NCBI GenBank assembly: GCA_028869595.1
Contig: JAGWRU010000001.1
Location: 1 to 52,282, forward strand
DNA: 52,282 bases
Reading direction: 5' to 3'
DNA from: Rhodospirillales bacterium
GTDB lineage: Bacteria > Pseudomonadota > Alphaproteobacteria > Acetobacterales > Acetobacteraceae
Under the pieces are notes generated by a model that was not told where the DNA came from, did not search any database, and saw only the letters and a list, made by a program, of their open reading frames with translations. The first letter of the stretch is position 1; every line of letters starts with the position of its first letter. Shown here one piece after another: positions 43,179-51,665 of this stretch. Both the position numbers and the translations under genes were made by a program.

Positions 43179-43640
43179 ATGAGCCCGCCGCCGGTCCGCT
43201 GCGTTTCCCTGACGCCGATCGGGGTGCTGCGCACGCCGTTTGCAACGCTTGCCGATTGTCCGCGCAATGGCCGCGCGCTGAACCCGCCGCCGCTCTGTCA
43301 TGTCGAGCTGGCCGAAGGCATGGAGGAGGGGCTGGAGAGTATCGAGGGGTTTTCTCACCTCATCCTGCTGTACTGGTTGGGCGGTGATTTTCCCCGCCTG
43401 CTGCGGGTGACGCCGCGCTCCTCCGACCGCTCGCGCGGCGTATTCGCCACACGCAGCCCGCGTCGGCCGAATCCGATCGGCCTGTCTGTGGTGACGCTGG
43501 AGGGGCGGCAGGGCCGCGTGCTGGCGGTGCGTAACCTCGATTGTCTGGACGGCACGCTGCTGCTGGACATCAAACCCTATATCGCGCGCACCGATGCCGA
43601 GCCCGCCGCCGGCCGGGGATGGCTCGATGCCCCGCCCTGA
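43179..43640 (+). CDS. TrmO/YaeB family (UPF0066) tRNA methyltransferase
   Basis: 153 aa. The signature GVFATRSPRRPNPIGLSVV and the closing DIKPYI strand identify the TsaA/TrmO barrel. In E. coli TrmO methylates N6-threonylcarbamoyladenosine at position 37 of threonine tRNA with S-adenosylmethionine. Short versions such as this have only the barrel, so activity on tRNA is likely but not certain. ATG at 43179 places FTPIG-type residues (SLTPIGVLRTPF) at the N-terminus. The frame is open for another 25 residues upstream. Confidence 0.85.
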   Translation: MSPPPVRCVSLTPIGVLRTPFATLADCPRNGRALNPPPLCHVELAEGMEEGLESIEGFSHLILLYWLGGDFPRLLRVTPRSSDRSRGVFATRSPRRPNPIGLSVVTLEGRQGRVLAVRNLDCLDGTLLLDIKPYIARTDAEPAAGRGWLDAPP

Positions 43641-43749
43641 TCCCATCGCGCTTGCGTGATGCGCGGCCTGCCCGGTATGAAGTTGCCGGCGCAACGAGAT
43701 GCGTGGCGCGCGGACAGGGGGTAGCGGGCACGTGTCACGGCACGGACGG

Positions 43750-44904
43750 ATGACCGGCTTTATCGCGCGCGCCGCCGGGCCGCTGCTGATTGCGGCCGCT
43801 TTGGCGGGCTGCAAGAAGAACAATACCTATGTCGCTCCGCCGCCGCCGCAGGTGGGCGTGGCCAAGCCGCTCTCGCAGGCGGTCACCCCCTATCTCGATC
43901 TGACCGGCAGCGCGGTGGCGTTCAATCAGGTCAGCCTGGATGCGCGCGTCGAAGGCTATCTGCAGGCGATCAATTACCAGGACGGGGCGGAGGTCAAAAA
44001 AGGCACGCCGCTTTTCGTCATCGAGCCGGCGCCGTTCCAGGCGAAATTGCAGCAGGCCCAGGCGACGCTGGCGGCCGCCAAGGCCGCGCTGGTGCAGGCC
44101 GAGGCGGAATTCACCCGTCAATCGACGCTCAGCCGCAACGATTTCGCCTCTCAGTCCAAGGTGGACGAGGCGCGGGCCAAGCGCGATTCCGATCGCGCCG
44201 ATGTCACCAATGCCGAGGCCGGGGTGGCGCTGGCGGCGATCAATCTCAGCTACACGCAGGTGCTGGCGCCGTTCGACGGGGTGGCGACCAAGCATCTGCA
44301 ATCGGTGGGCGAGCTGGTCGGCGTGACCGGCCCGACACAGCTGGCCATCCTGATCCAGATCGCGCCGATCTATGTCACCTTCACGGTCAGCGAGCAGGAT
44401 GTGCTGCGCATCCGCAAGGCGCTGGCGGCGCGTGGCCAGGCATTGGGGCCGCTCGATAAGATCCCGGTCGAAATCGGCCTGATGAACGAGCAGGGCTATC
44501 CCCATAAAGGCGTGCTCAATTACATCTCCCCGGCGATCGATCCCTCGACCGGCACGCTGACCGTGCGGGCGATCCTGCAGAACAAGGATCGCGCTTTGCT
44601 GCCGGGCAATTTCGTGCGGGTGCGGGTGCCGCTCGCGGTGCAGGCCGGTACCGCCCTGCTGGTGCCCGATGTCGCGCTGGGCACCGACCAGCAGGGACGG
44701 TACGTGCTGGTGGTCGGGCCGGACGGCAAGGTTGCCCAGCACGTCGTGCAGACCGGGCAGAGCTATGGCCAGCTCCGGGTGATCGAGTCCGGGTTGAAGC
44801 CGGATGACGAGGTGGTGATCTCCGGCATCCAGCACGCGATCCCCGGCGATCCGGTCAAGGCCGTTCCCGCCGCGATGCCGAAGCTGCCGGCCAGCGGCCA
44901 ATGA
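43750..44904 (+). CDS. RND efflux periplasmic adaptor lipoprotein
   Basis: 384 aa. A lipobox (AAALAGC, Cys21) is followed by the standard adaptor layout: beta-barrel and lipoyl parts around LDARVEGYLQAINYQDGAEVKKGTPLF, then a coiled-coil hairpin rich in Ala and Gln, then the closing lipoyl half (YTQVLAPFDGVATKH), a beta barrel and the membrane-proximal domain. It links an RND pump to an outer-membrane channel. The ATG at 43750 is the first that gives an intact signal peptide. It overlaps the RND gene by 4 bp (ATGA). Confidence 0.92.
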   Translation: MTGFIARAAGPLLIAAALAGCKKNNTYVAPPPPQVGVAKPLSQAVTPYLDLTGSAVAFNQVSLDARVEGYLQAINYQDGAEVKKGTPLFVIEPAPFQAKLQQAQATLAAAKAALVQAEAEFTRQSTLSRNDFASQSKVDEARAKRDSDRADVTNAEAGVALAAINLSYTQVLAPFDGVATKHLQSVGELVGVTGPTQLAILIQIAPIYVTFTVSEQDVLRIRKALAARGQALGPLDKIPVEIGLMNEQGYPHKGVLNYISPAIDPSTGTLTVRAILQNKDRALLPGNFVRVRVPLAVQAGTALLVPDVALGTDQQGRYVLVVGPDGKVAQHVVQTGQSYGQLRVIESGLKPDDEVVISGIQHAIPGDPVKAVPAAMPKLPASGQ

Positions 44905-47900
44905 TCTCCAAGTTTTTTATCGAGCGGCCGGTTCTGGCCAATGTGCTCGCCATCCTGTTCGTGCTGATCGGCGGGGTGGCGCTGTTCACCCTGCCGATCG
45001 CGCAATATCCCAATGTAGTGCCGCCGACCATTTCGGTCACCACGCGCTATCCCGGCGCCAGCGCGCAGACCGTGATGAACACCGTCGCCCTGCCGATCGA
45101 GCAGCAGGTCAACGGCGTTGCGCATATGCTGTATATGCAGTCGACCAGCGCCAGCGACGGCACCTATACGCTGACCGTCACTTTCGATATCGGCACGGAT
45201 CTGAATTTTGCCCAGGTGCTGGTGCAGAACCGGGTGGCGAGCGCGCTCTCCTCCCTGCCGCAGGCGGTGCAGGCGCAGGGCGTGACGGTGCAGCAGCGCT
45301 CCACCTCGATCCTGCAGATCGTGACGCTCGCCTCCAAGGATGGCCGCTATGACGGGCTGTTCCTGAGCAATTACGCCACCCTTAATCTGGTTAACGAACT
45401 TGCCCGCCTGCCCGGGGTCGGCAACGTCAACGTCTTCGGTGTCGGCCAGTACTCGATGCGTATCTGGATGAACCCGGAGGCGCTGAAGGCGCGCGGCCTC
45501 AGCCCGCGCGACGTCATCGATGCGATCAAAAGCCAGAGCCAGGAAGTGGCGGCAGGGCAGGTCGGCACCCCGCCCGTGCCGGCCGGGCAGGATTTCCAGT
45601 ACACCGTCAATGTCTCCGGCCGGTTCGACGATCCCAAGCAATTCGGCGATATCGTCGTCAAATCCGACAGTGCCAATGGCGGGCAGATCACCCGTCTGCG
45701 CGATGTCGCGCGGGTGGAGCTGGGCGCGCAGACCTATTCGCAGGATTTCCGCCTGAACGGCAAGCCGGCGGCGGGCATCGCGATCTTCCAGTCGCTCGAT
45801 GCCAATGCGCTGACGGTCGCGACCGAGGTCAAGGCGCGGATGGCGCAGCTGGCCAAGGCGTTCCCGCCGGGGATGCAATATTCGATCCCGTTCGATACCA
45901 CCGGCTTCGTGAAAGCCTCGATCGACGAAGTGTATAAAACGCTGATCGAAGCCGGGGTGCTGGTGCTGATCGTCATCCTGGTGTTTCTGCAGGATTGGCG
46001 GGCGATGCTGGTGCCGGCCACCACCGTGCCGGTGACTATCATCGGCGCCTTCGCGGCGATGGCGGCGCTGGGCTTCACGGTCAATCTCTCGACCCTGTTC
46101 GCGATCATCCTGGCCATCGGCATCGTGGTGGACGATGCCATCGTGGTGGTGGAAAGCGCGTCGCATTATATCGAAAGCGGCATGTCCGGCCATGATGCGG
46201 CGGTGCGCGCGATGAACGAACTGCTGGGCCCGATCATCGGCATCACCCTGGTGCTGATGGCGGTGTTCATCCCGGCTGCCTTCCTGCCCGGGCTGACCGG
46301 CAAGATGTATGCCCAGTTCGCCCTGGTGATCGCCGCCACCGCGCTGATCAGCGCGATCAACGCAGCCACGCTGAAGCCCACGCAATGCGCCATGTGGCTG
46401 CGCGCGCCCGTGCCGCCGGAAAAGCGCAACGCTTTCTATCGCGGCTTCAACGCCGTCTATAACCGGGTGGAGCGCTTCTACGTGCGCATCGTCGGGGCGA
46501 TGACGCGTCATGCGCTGGCGATGGTCGGCATCGCCCTGCTGGCCATGGCGGTCGGCATCTACGGCATCATGCGCCTGCCCACCGCCTTCATCCCGACCGA
46601 GGATCAGGGCTATGTGCTGATCGCTGCACAATTGCCCGACGGCGCCTCGCTGGAACGCACCCAGGCGGCGCTGCAGAAAATCTCTGCCATGGCGCAGGCA
46701 ACGCCGGGGGTCGATCAGGCGATCTCCATCGCCGGGGTCTCGCCACTCGATAACAACGCGACGTTGGCGAATGCCGGGGCGGTCTATGTCGTGTTGAAGG
46801 ACTGGTCGGTGCGCAAAAGCCCTGCCGAAAGCCTGCGCGGCATCTATATGCATCTCCAGGCGGGGCTGGCTAAAATCCCCGATGCGATCAGCCTGGTGCT
46901 GATTCCGCCGGCCATTCAGGGCATCGGCAATGCCAGCGGCTTCACGATGATGGTGGAGGCGCGCGACGGCAATACCGATTTTCCGCGTCTGGAAAACGCC
47001 ACGCGCGCCCTGGTCGGCAACGCCAACACGCAAAGCAGCCTGCAGCGTGTCGCCACCACATTCCGCGCCGATGTACCGCAGATCGCGGTGCATATCGACC
47101 GCACCAAGGCGGAGACGCTGGGTGTGTCGGTGGGCGATGTGTTTTCCACCCTGGCCTCCTATGTCGGCTCGACCTTCGTCAATCAGTTCGACAAATTCGG
47201 CCGCACCTTTCAGGTCTATGTGCAGGCCGATCCGCGTTTCCGGGTCAAGCCCGCCGATCTGCTGCGGCTGGATGTGAAAAGCGCCAGCGGCAAGATGGTG
47301 CCGTTGGGGGCGCTGGCCACCATCACCCCGGTGGTCGGGCCGTCGCTGATCACGCTGTATAATCTCTATCCGTCGGCGACGGTGGTGGGCGGGCCGGCGC
47401 CCGGGTTCAGCTCCGGCCAGGCGATGGATCTGATGGAGCAGATCGCCAGCCGCACATTGCCGCAAGGCATGGGCACGGATTGGACGGCGATGTCCTATCA
47501 GGAAAAAATCGTCGGCAATCAGATCGTCTATGTGTTCGGGCTGGGCATGCTGCTGGTCTATCTCTGTCTCGCGGCGCAGTACGAAAGCTGGATCGCGCCG
47601 CTGGCGGTGATCCTGGCCGTGCCGCTCGCCCTGCTCGGCCCGGTGATCGCGCTGACCTCGCTCGGCATGGCGAATAATCTCTACACCCAGATCGGTCTGG
47701 TGCTGCTGATTGCGCTCGCCGCCAAGAACGCCATCCTGATCGTCGAGGTAGCGCGCGAGAAGCGCCATCACGGCGAACCCATCATGCAGGCCGCGCTGGA
47801 GGCGGCGCGGGCCCGGCTGCGGCCCATCCTGATGACCTCCTTCGCCTTCATCCTGGGCGTGGTGCCGCTGATCACCGCAACCGGCGCCGGGGCGAATGCG

Positions 47901-48053
47901 CGCATCTCGCTCGGCATGTGCGTTTTCAGCGGCATGATCGCCTCCACCTGTCTGGCGGTGCTGTTCGTGCCGTCCTTCTTCGTGGTGCTCCAGAGATTTG
48001 AGGAGCGCGGCAAAGCCCCCGCCCATGCCGCGCCGGAAGGGCATGCCGGGTGA
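44901..48053 (+). CDS. RND-type multidrug efflux transporter (HAE1, AcrB-like)
   Basis: 1050 aa. It begins MISKFFIERPVLANVLAI. The proton-relay aspartates are Asp411 and Asp412 in AIGIVVDDAIVVVE. Two repeats of six helices and large periplasmic porter domains are present (for example TRYPGASAQTVMNTVALPIEQQVNG and the switch-loop region). It ends near SFFVVLQRFEER. Exports hydrophobic toxicants from the periplasm. No TolC-family gene follows, so the outer channel must lie elsewhere. It overlaps both neighbours by 4 bp. Confidence 0.95.
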   Translation: MISKFFIERPVLANVLAILFVLIGGVALFTLPIAQYPNVVPPTISVTTRYPGASAQTVMNTVALPIEQQVNGVAHMLYMQSTSASDGTYTLTVTFDIGTDLNFAQVLVQNRVASALSSLPQAVQAQGVTVQQRSTSILQIVTLASKDGRYDGLFLSNYATLNLVNELARLPGVGNVNVFGVGQYSMRIWMNPEALKARGLSPRDVIDAIKSQSQEVAAGQVGTPPVPAGQDFQYTVNVSGRFDDPKQFGDIVVKSDSANGGQITRLRDVARVELGAQTYSQDFRLNGKPAAGIAIFQSLDANALTVATEVKARMAQLAKAFPPGMQYSIPFDTTGFVKASIDEVYKTLIEAGVLVLIVILVFLQDWRAMLVPATTVPVTIIGAFAAMAALGFTVNLSTLFAIILAIGIVVDDAIVVVESASHYIESGMSGHDAAVRAMNELLGPIIGITLVLMAVFIPAAFLPGLTGKMYAQFALVIAATALISAINAATLKPTQCAMWLRAPVPPEKRNAFYRGFNAVYNRVERFYVRIVGAMTRHALAMVGIALLAMAVGIYGIMRLPTAFIPTEDQGYVLIAAQLPDGASLERTQAALQKISAMAQATPGVDQAISIAGVSPLDNNATLANAGAVYVVLKDWSVRKSPAESLRGIYMHLQAGLAKIPDAISLVLIPPAIQGIGNASGFTMMVEARDGNTDFPRLENATRALVGNANTQSSLQRVATTFRADVPQIAVHIDRTKAETLGVSVGDVFSTLASYVGSTFVNQFDKFGRTFQVYVQADPRFRVKPADLLRLDVKSASGKMVPLGALATITPVVGPSLITLYNLYPSATVVGGPAPGFSSGQAMDLMEQIASRTLPQGMGTDWTAMSYQEKIVGNQIVYVFGLGMLLVYLCLAAQYESWIAPLAVILAVPLALLGPVIALTSLGMANNLYTQIGLVLLIALAAKNAILIVEVAREKRHHGEPIMQAALEAARARLRPILMTSFAFILGVVPLITATGAGANARISLGMCVFSGMIASTCLAVLFVPSFFVVLQRFEERGKAPAHAAPEGHAG

Positions 48054-48780
48054 TCGCCCGTCGCGCGATCCTGCTGCTGGCGGCGCTGCTGCCGGCCGGC
48101 TGTTCCGCCGCCCGGGTCAGCTCCAGCGGGCCGGCGACGATGACCCGGCTGGCGCCGCCCGAACATGTCTATGTCTACGATTTCACCATCACGCCGCAGG
48201 CCGTGGAACTCGACCAGGGGGTGCGGGCGCGCCGCCAGCGCGGCAGTGATCCGGCGGTGATCGCCGCCGATCAGGCGCGCGCCGCCGCCAATGCCACGGC
48301 GTCGCTGCGCGATGCGCTGATCGCAGCGCTCGGCAAGCACGGCATGCCCGCAACCAGACTGACCGGTGCGCCGCCGCGCGCCGGCATCCGGCTGATCGTG
48401 CAGGGGCGCATTCTGACGCTGGATGAAGGCAACCGCACCCGTCGCCTGCTGGTCGGCTTCGGTGCCGGGCAGAGCAGGCTGGCCGCCGATGCCGCGATCT
48501 ATTACGCCGGTCCCGGGCAGAGCCCGCGCCTGCTGCGCCGCTTCACCATCGACAGCGATAGCGGGCGCATGCCCGGTGCTGCCGGCAGATGGGGCTCGGC
48601 GCGGCAGCGGGGGCCGCGACGGCGGCCAGTGCCGCGGCTTCGGCCGGCGCGCATGCCGCTGATGAGAACCGCAATACCGGCGATGCCGCGCTGGCTAGCA
48701 AGGCGGCGGAGGCGCTCGCTGGGCAGATCGCGCAATACGCCGCGACCCAGGGCTGGATCGCGCCCGATTTGGCGCAGTAG
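48050..48780 (+). pseudogene. DUF4410-type lipoprotein, frameshifted
   Basis: The 5' part starts with GTG at 48050 (overlapping the RND stop), has a lipoprotein signal (Cys18 in LLPAGC) and runs through LLVGFGAGQSRLAADAAIYYAG and DSDSGRMPGAA, a DUF4410-like pattern. The expected continuation, MGLGAAAGAATAASAAASAG and onward to AATQGWIAPDLAQ, is found only in the next frame (48589-48780). A one-base shift near 48575-48590 separates them. In the first frame translation would run on into Arg-rich nonsense as far as 49111. Either the gene is broken, a base was lost in sequencing, or the frame is shifted on the ribosome. Third gene of the RND operon. Confidence 0.75.
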
Positions 48781-48827
48781 CGCAAGGCGCCTAAGCTTTC
48801 GCCCCATCGATAGGGGGGAGAAGCGGC

Positions 48828-49637
48828 ATGCTCGATCTGACGGGCAAGGTGGCGATCGTCACCGGGGCGGGATCGGTCGGTCCGGGCTGGGGCAATGGAC
48901 GGGCGACCGCCGTGCTGCTGGCGCGTCAGGGCGCCAAGGTCTTTCTGCTCGATCTGAACGAGGCGGCGCTGGAACAGACCGCGCGCAGCATCGCCGAGGA
49001 AGGCAGGGAGGCCGCGACCCATCTCTGCAACATGACCGATGCGCGCGATGTCGCGGCGATGGTGCAGGCCTGTCTCGCCCGCTTCGGACGGATCGATATT
49101 CTGGTGAATAATGTCGGCGGCTCCGAGCCCGGCACCGCCGTCACCCTGTCGGAGGAAGCCTGGGACCGGCAGATCGATCACAATCTGAAAACCGCTTTCC
49201 TGGGCTGCAAACTCGTGCTGCCGGTGATGGAGGCGCAGGGCGCCGGCGCCATCGTCAACATCGCTTCCATCGCCGGGATGCGCAATTCGCGGGATCGTTC
49301 GCATGTCGGCTATGCCGCGAGCAAGGCCGGCGTGATCCAGCTTTCCCGCTCCACCGCCGGCGCCTATGCGGCGAAGGGGGTGCGCTGCAACACCGTAGTG
49401 CCCGGTCTGATGAACACGCCGCTGGTCGAACATCGTCTGGCGCGTCAGGTGGGCAATAACGATGCCGCCGCGCTGATCGCCCGCCGCCACGCCCAGGTGC
49501 CGATGGGGCGCATGGGCACGGGCTGGGATGTCGCGCATGCGGTGCTGTTCCTGGTCTCCGAGGAGGCGGGCTACATCACCGGCACGGAAATCATCGTCGA
49601 TGGCGGCTACACCACATTCGGCCCCGGCGAGAATTGA
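48828..49637 (+). CDS. SDR-family oxidoreductase
   Basis: 269 aa. Catalytic residues are intact: Asn119, Ser147 in NIASIAG, Tyr162 and Lys166 in GYAASKAG. The cofactor loop is unusual, TGAGSVGPGWGNGRA, longer than the usual TGxxxGIG. It also has NNVG and the C-terminal GYITGTEIIVDGGYT. Substrate unknown. GGGGAGAAG precedes the ATG. It is 14 bp upstream of the carboxymuconolactone-decarboxylase-like gene, so probably one operon. Confidence 0.88.
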   Translation: MLDLTGKVAIVTGAGSVGPGWGNGRATAVLLARQGAKVFLLDLNEAALEQTARSIAEEGREAATHLCNMTDARDVAAMVQACLARFGRIDILVNNVGGSEPGTAVTLSEEAWDRQIDHNLKTAFLGCKLVLPVMEAQGAGAIVNIASIAGMRNSRDRSHVGYAASKAGVIQLSRSTAGAYAAKGVRCNTVVPGLMNTPLVEHRLARQVGNNDAAALIARRHAQVPMGRMGTGWDVAHAVLFLVSEEAGYITGTEIIVDGGYTTFGPGEN

Positions 49638-49651
49638 GCAAGGAACCAGCC

Positions 49652-50218
49652 ATGACCCAGGAACGCTTCCCCGAGATCGCGCCGGAGGCCATGAGCCCGG
49701 CCCAGACCGCCATGGTGCAGGCGATCGCCGCCGGCCCGCGCGGCGCAGGCCTGCGCGGGCCGTTCAAGGCGCTGCTGCAAAGCCCGCAACTCGGCACGCT
49801 GGTGCAGGCGGTCGGCGCCTATATCCGCTATGACAGCGCCATTCCCCGCGCCCTGAACGAGATGGCGATCCTGATGGCCGGGCGTAAATGGAATGCCCAG
49901 TACGAATTCTACGCCCATCGCAAACTCGGCATCGCCGCCGGCATGCGGGCCGAGATCGCCGATGCCATCGCACTCGGCCAACGCCCCGTCGAGATGAGCG
50001 AGGATGAAGCCATGGTCTATGATTTCGCCAACGAGCTGTTGACCACGACCGAGGTTTCGGACGCCAGTTTCGCCCGCGTGAAGCATCGTTTCGGGGCGCA
50101 GGGCGTGCTCGATCTGGTCGGCGCGGTGGGCTATTACAGCCTGGTCTCGATGATCCTCAACGTCGATCGCGTGCAGTTGCCGGCCGGCGAAACCCCGCCG
50201 CTGAAAAAACTGCCCTGA
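49652..50218 (+). CDS. Carboxymuconolactone decarboxylase family protein
   Basis: 188 aa. The CMD/AhpD helix pair is visible as RALNEMAILMAGRKWNAQYEFYAHRKLGIAAG, with the Glu and His of the YEF-AH motif. It lacks the CxxC pair, so it is not an AhpD peroxidase. Members of this group are often linked to aromatic or lactone degradation with SDR partners, as here. AAGGA precedes the ATG by seven bases. Its stop abuts the convergent PbfA-like gene. Confidence 0.82.
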   Translation: MTQERFPEIAPEAMSPAQTAMVQAIAAGPRGAGLRGPFKALLQSPQLGTLVQAVGAYIRYDSAIPRALNEMAILMAGRKWNAQYEFYAHRKLGIAAGMRAEIADAIALGQRPVEMSEDEAMVYDFANELLTTTEVSDASFARVKHRFGAQGVLDLVGAVGYYSLVSMILNVDRVQLPAGETPPLKKLP

Positions 50219-51571
50219 TCAGGCGTTCTCGGCGAGGGCGGCTTCCAGCATATCCAGCGCCTCGTCCATCCGCTCCGGCGCGATGGTCAGCGGCGGGCAC
50301 AGCACGCAGACCGTGCCGGCGCCGATCTTGAAACTCAGTCCGCGGGCGAGGGCGGCATACATCACCGCCTCCGCCCGGGCCGGATCGTCGAGTTCCAGGG
50401 CCAGCGACAGGCCCATGCCGCGCGCCGCGCGCAGCCCCGGTTTCGCCCCCACCCAGGATTGCAGCCGGGCGAGCGCGGTGGCCCCCAGCGCATTGGCGTA
50501 GCCCAGCAGGTCCTCGTTTTCGATGACATCCAGCGTCGCCAGCGCCGCCGCCGCGCCGAGCGGCGATTTCTCATGCGTGTAATGACCCAGCGCGGCATCG
50601 GCGGCGACATTCAGCCCGGGCCGCGCCAGCAGGGCGGCGATCGGCATCACCGCCCCACCCAACCCCTTGCCCAGCACCAGCATGTCGGGCACCGCGCCGA
50701 CCTGTTCATGGGCGAAGAAGGTGCCGGTGCGGCCGAGGCCGCTCGGGATCTCGTCGAAGATCAGCAGCGTGCCGTGGTTCGTGCAGCTTTCCCGCACGCG
50801 CGCCCAGAAACCCTCGGGCGGGGCTTCGATGGTGGTCCAGCGCACCGGCTCGGCGATCAGGGCGGCGATATCGCCCTCGGTCGCCAGGATATAGTCGATG
50901 TAATCGGCCAGGCGTTCATGCGCATGCCCGTCATTGCCGAAGAAGCGCGCGGCGAGCGCCGGCGGTGGCACATGCTCGGTTCCCGCCAGCAGCGGACCGG
51001 CATGGCGGCGGAAAATCGCCTCGCCGCCGACCGAGATCGCATCGAGGGAGGCGCCGTGAAACGCCTCCCACATCGACAGCATCTTGTGCCGCCCGGTGGC
51101 GGTGCGGGCGAGCTTGATCGCCATGCCCACCGCCAGCGTGCCGGCCGGGGCGAACAAAGCGCGCCAGCGATCCGGGCCATCGTCGCTGCCCATGCGTGCC
51201 GATAGCCGGGCGGCCAGCGCGGTTGCCGGAATATTGGCGAAGCGGCGCGGGCTGAAGGGCAGGCGGGCCATCTGGCCCGACACGGCGGCCAGCACGGCGG
51301 GATGGGCGTAGCCGATCTGGTGCACGGAATTGCCGTGAAAATCCATCACCCGCCGGCCATCTTCCATGATCAGATAGATGCCTTCCGCGCCGGCCACGAC
51401 ATCCAGGCAGGGGGTCGATAAAGCCTGATGCAGGAACAGATCGGCGTCGCGCGCGAGCAGGGCGCGGGTTTCCGCCGGGCGCGCCTCGATCCAGGCGGCA
51501 CGGGCCGGCGTTGCGTTGACATCGCCTTCGCTGCGATCCGGGCCTTCTCCGTTGCCTGTGGCTTGGTGCAT
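50219..51571 (-). CDS. pbfA: Class III aminotransferase-fold enzyme, probable (R)-1-hydroxy-2-aminoethylphosphonate ammonia-lyase (PbfA-like)
   Basis: 450 aa. PLP lysine Lys302 in LVLGKGLGGAVMP, Asp273 in IFDEIPSGLG. The segments VMDFHGNSVHQIGYAHP, FHGASLDAISVGGEAIFR and PLLAGTEHVPPP match what I recall of the PbfA group more closely than ordinary aminotransferases. PbfA eliminates ammonia from hydroxy-aminoethylphosphonate to give phosphonoacetaldehyde. The ATG at 51571 is supported by AGGAGG five bases upstream. One variation: the phosphate-loop motif reads PAGTLAVG, with Leu at a usual Glu. Divergent from the flavoenzyme below. Confidence 0.75.
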   Translation of the reverse strand: MHQATGNGEGPDRSEGDVNATPARAAWIEARPAETRALLARDADLFLHQALSTPCLDVVAGAEGIYLIMEDGRRVMDFHGNSVHQIGYAHPAVLAAVSGQMARLPFSPRRFANIPATALAARLSARMGSDDGPDRWRALFAPAGTLAVGMAIKLARTATGRHKMLSMWEAFHGASLDAISVGGEAIFRRHAGPLLAGTEHVPPPALAARFFGNDGHAHERLADYIDYILATEGDIAALIAEPVRWTTIEAPPEGFWARVRESCTNHGTLLIFDEIPSGLGRTGTFFAHEQVGAVPDMLVLGKGLGGAVMPIAALLARPGLNVAADAALGHYTHEKSPLGAAAALATLDVIENEDLLGYANALGATALARLQSWVGAKPGLRAARGMGLSLALELDDPARAEAVMYAALARGLSFKIGAGTVCVLCPPLTIAPERMDEALDMLEAALAENA

Positions 51572-51665
51572 AGTGACCTCCTGCGACGGGTCGGCAGTGT
51601 GCCCGCCTCGGGCCAGCAGCTCCAAGACTTAATGCCGCTTCAGGATTTATCCCGGTGAAAGATCG
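51572..51665. promoter_or_regulatory. Divergent control region of the phosphonate genes
   Basis: The 94-bp region between the PbfA-like and flavoenzyme genes should hold both promoters. The only clear element is a small dyad, GCCCG-CCT-CGGGC (51601-51613). An AT-richer stretch follows near 51630-51650. No regulator gene is adjacent within the window. Confidence 0.35.

Noticed and set aside
42216-43823. Minus-strand open frame of 535 codons over DUF169 and trmO
   Set aside because: Both plus-strand genes have clear family motifs; this frame has none.
44763-48044. Minus-strand open frame of 1093 codons opposite the RND pump
   Set aside because: Its composition (His, Arg, Gly, Asp) is that of an antisense shadow in GC-rich DNA; the plus strand encodes a complete RND transporter with all motifs.
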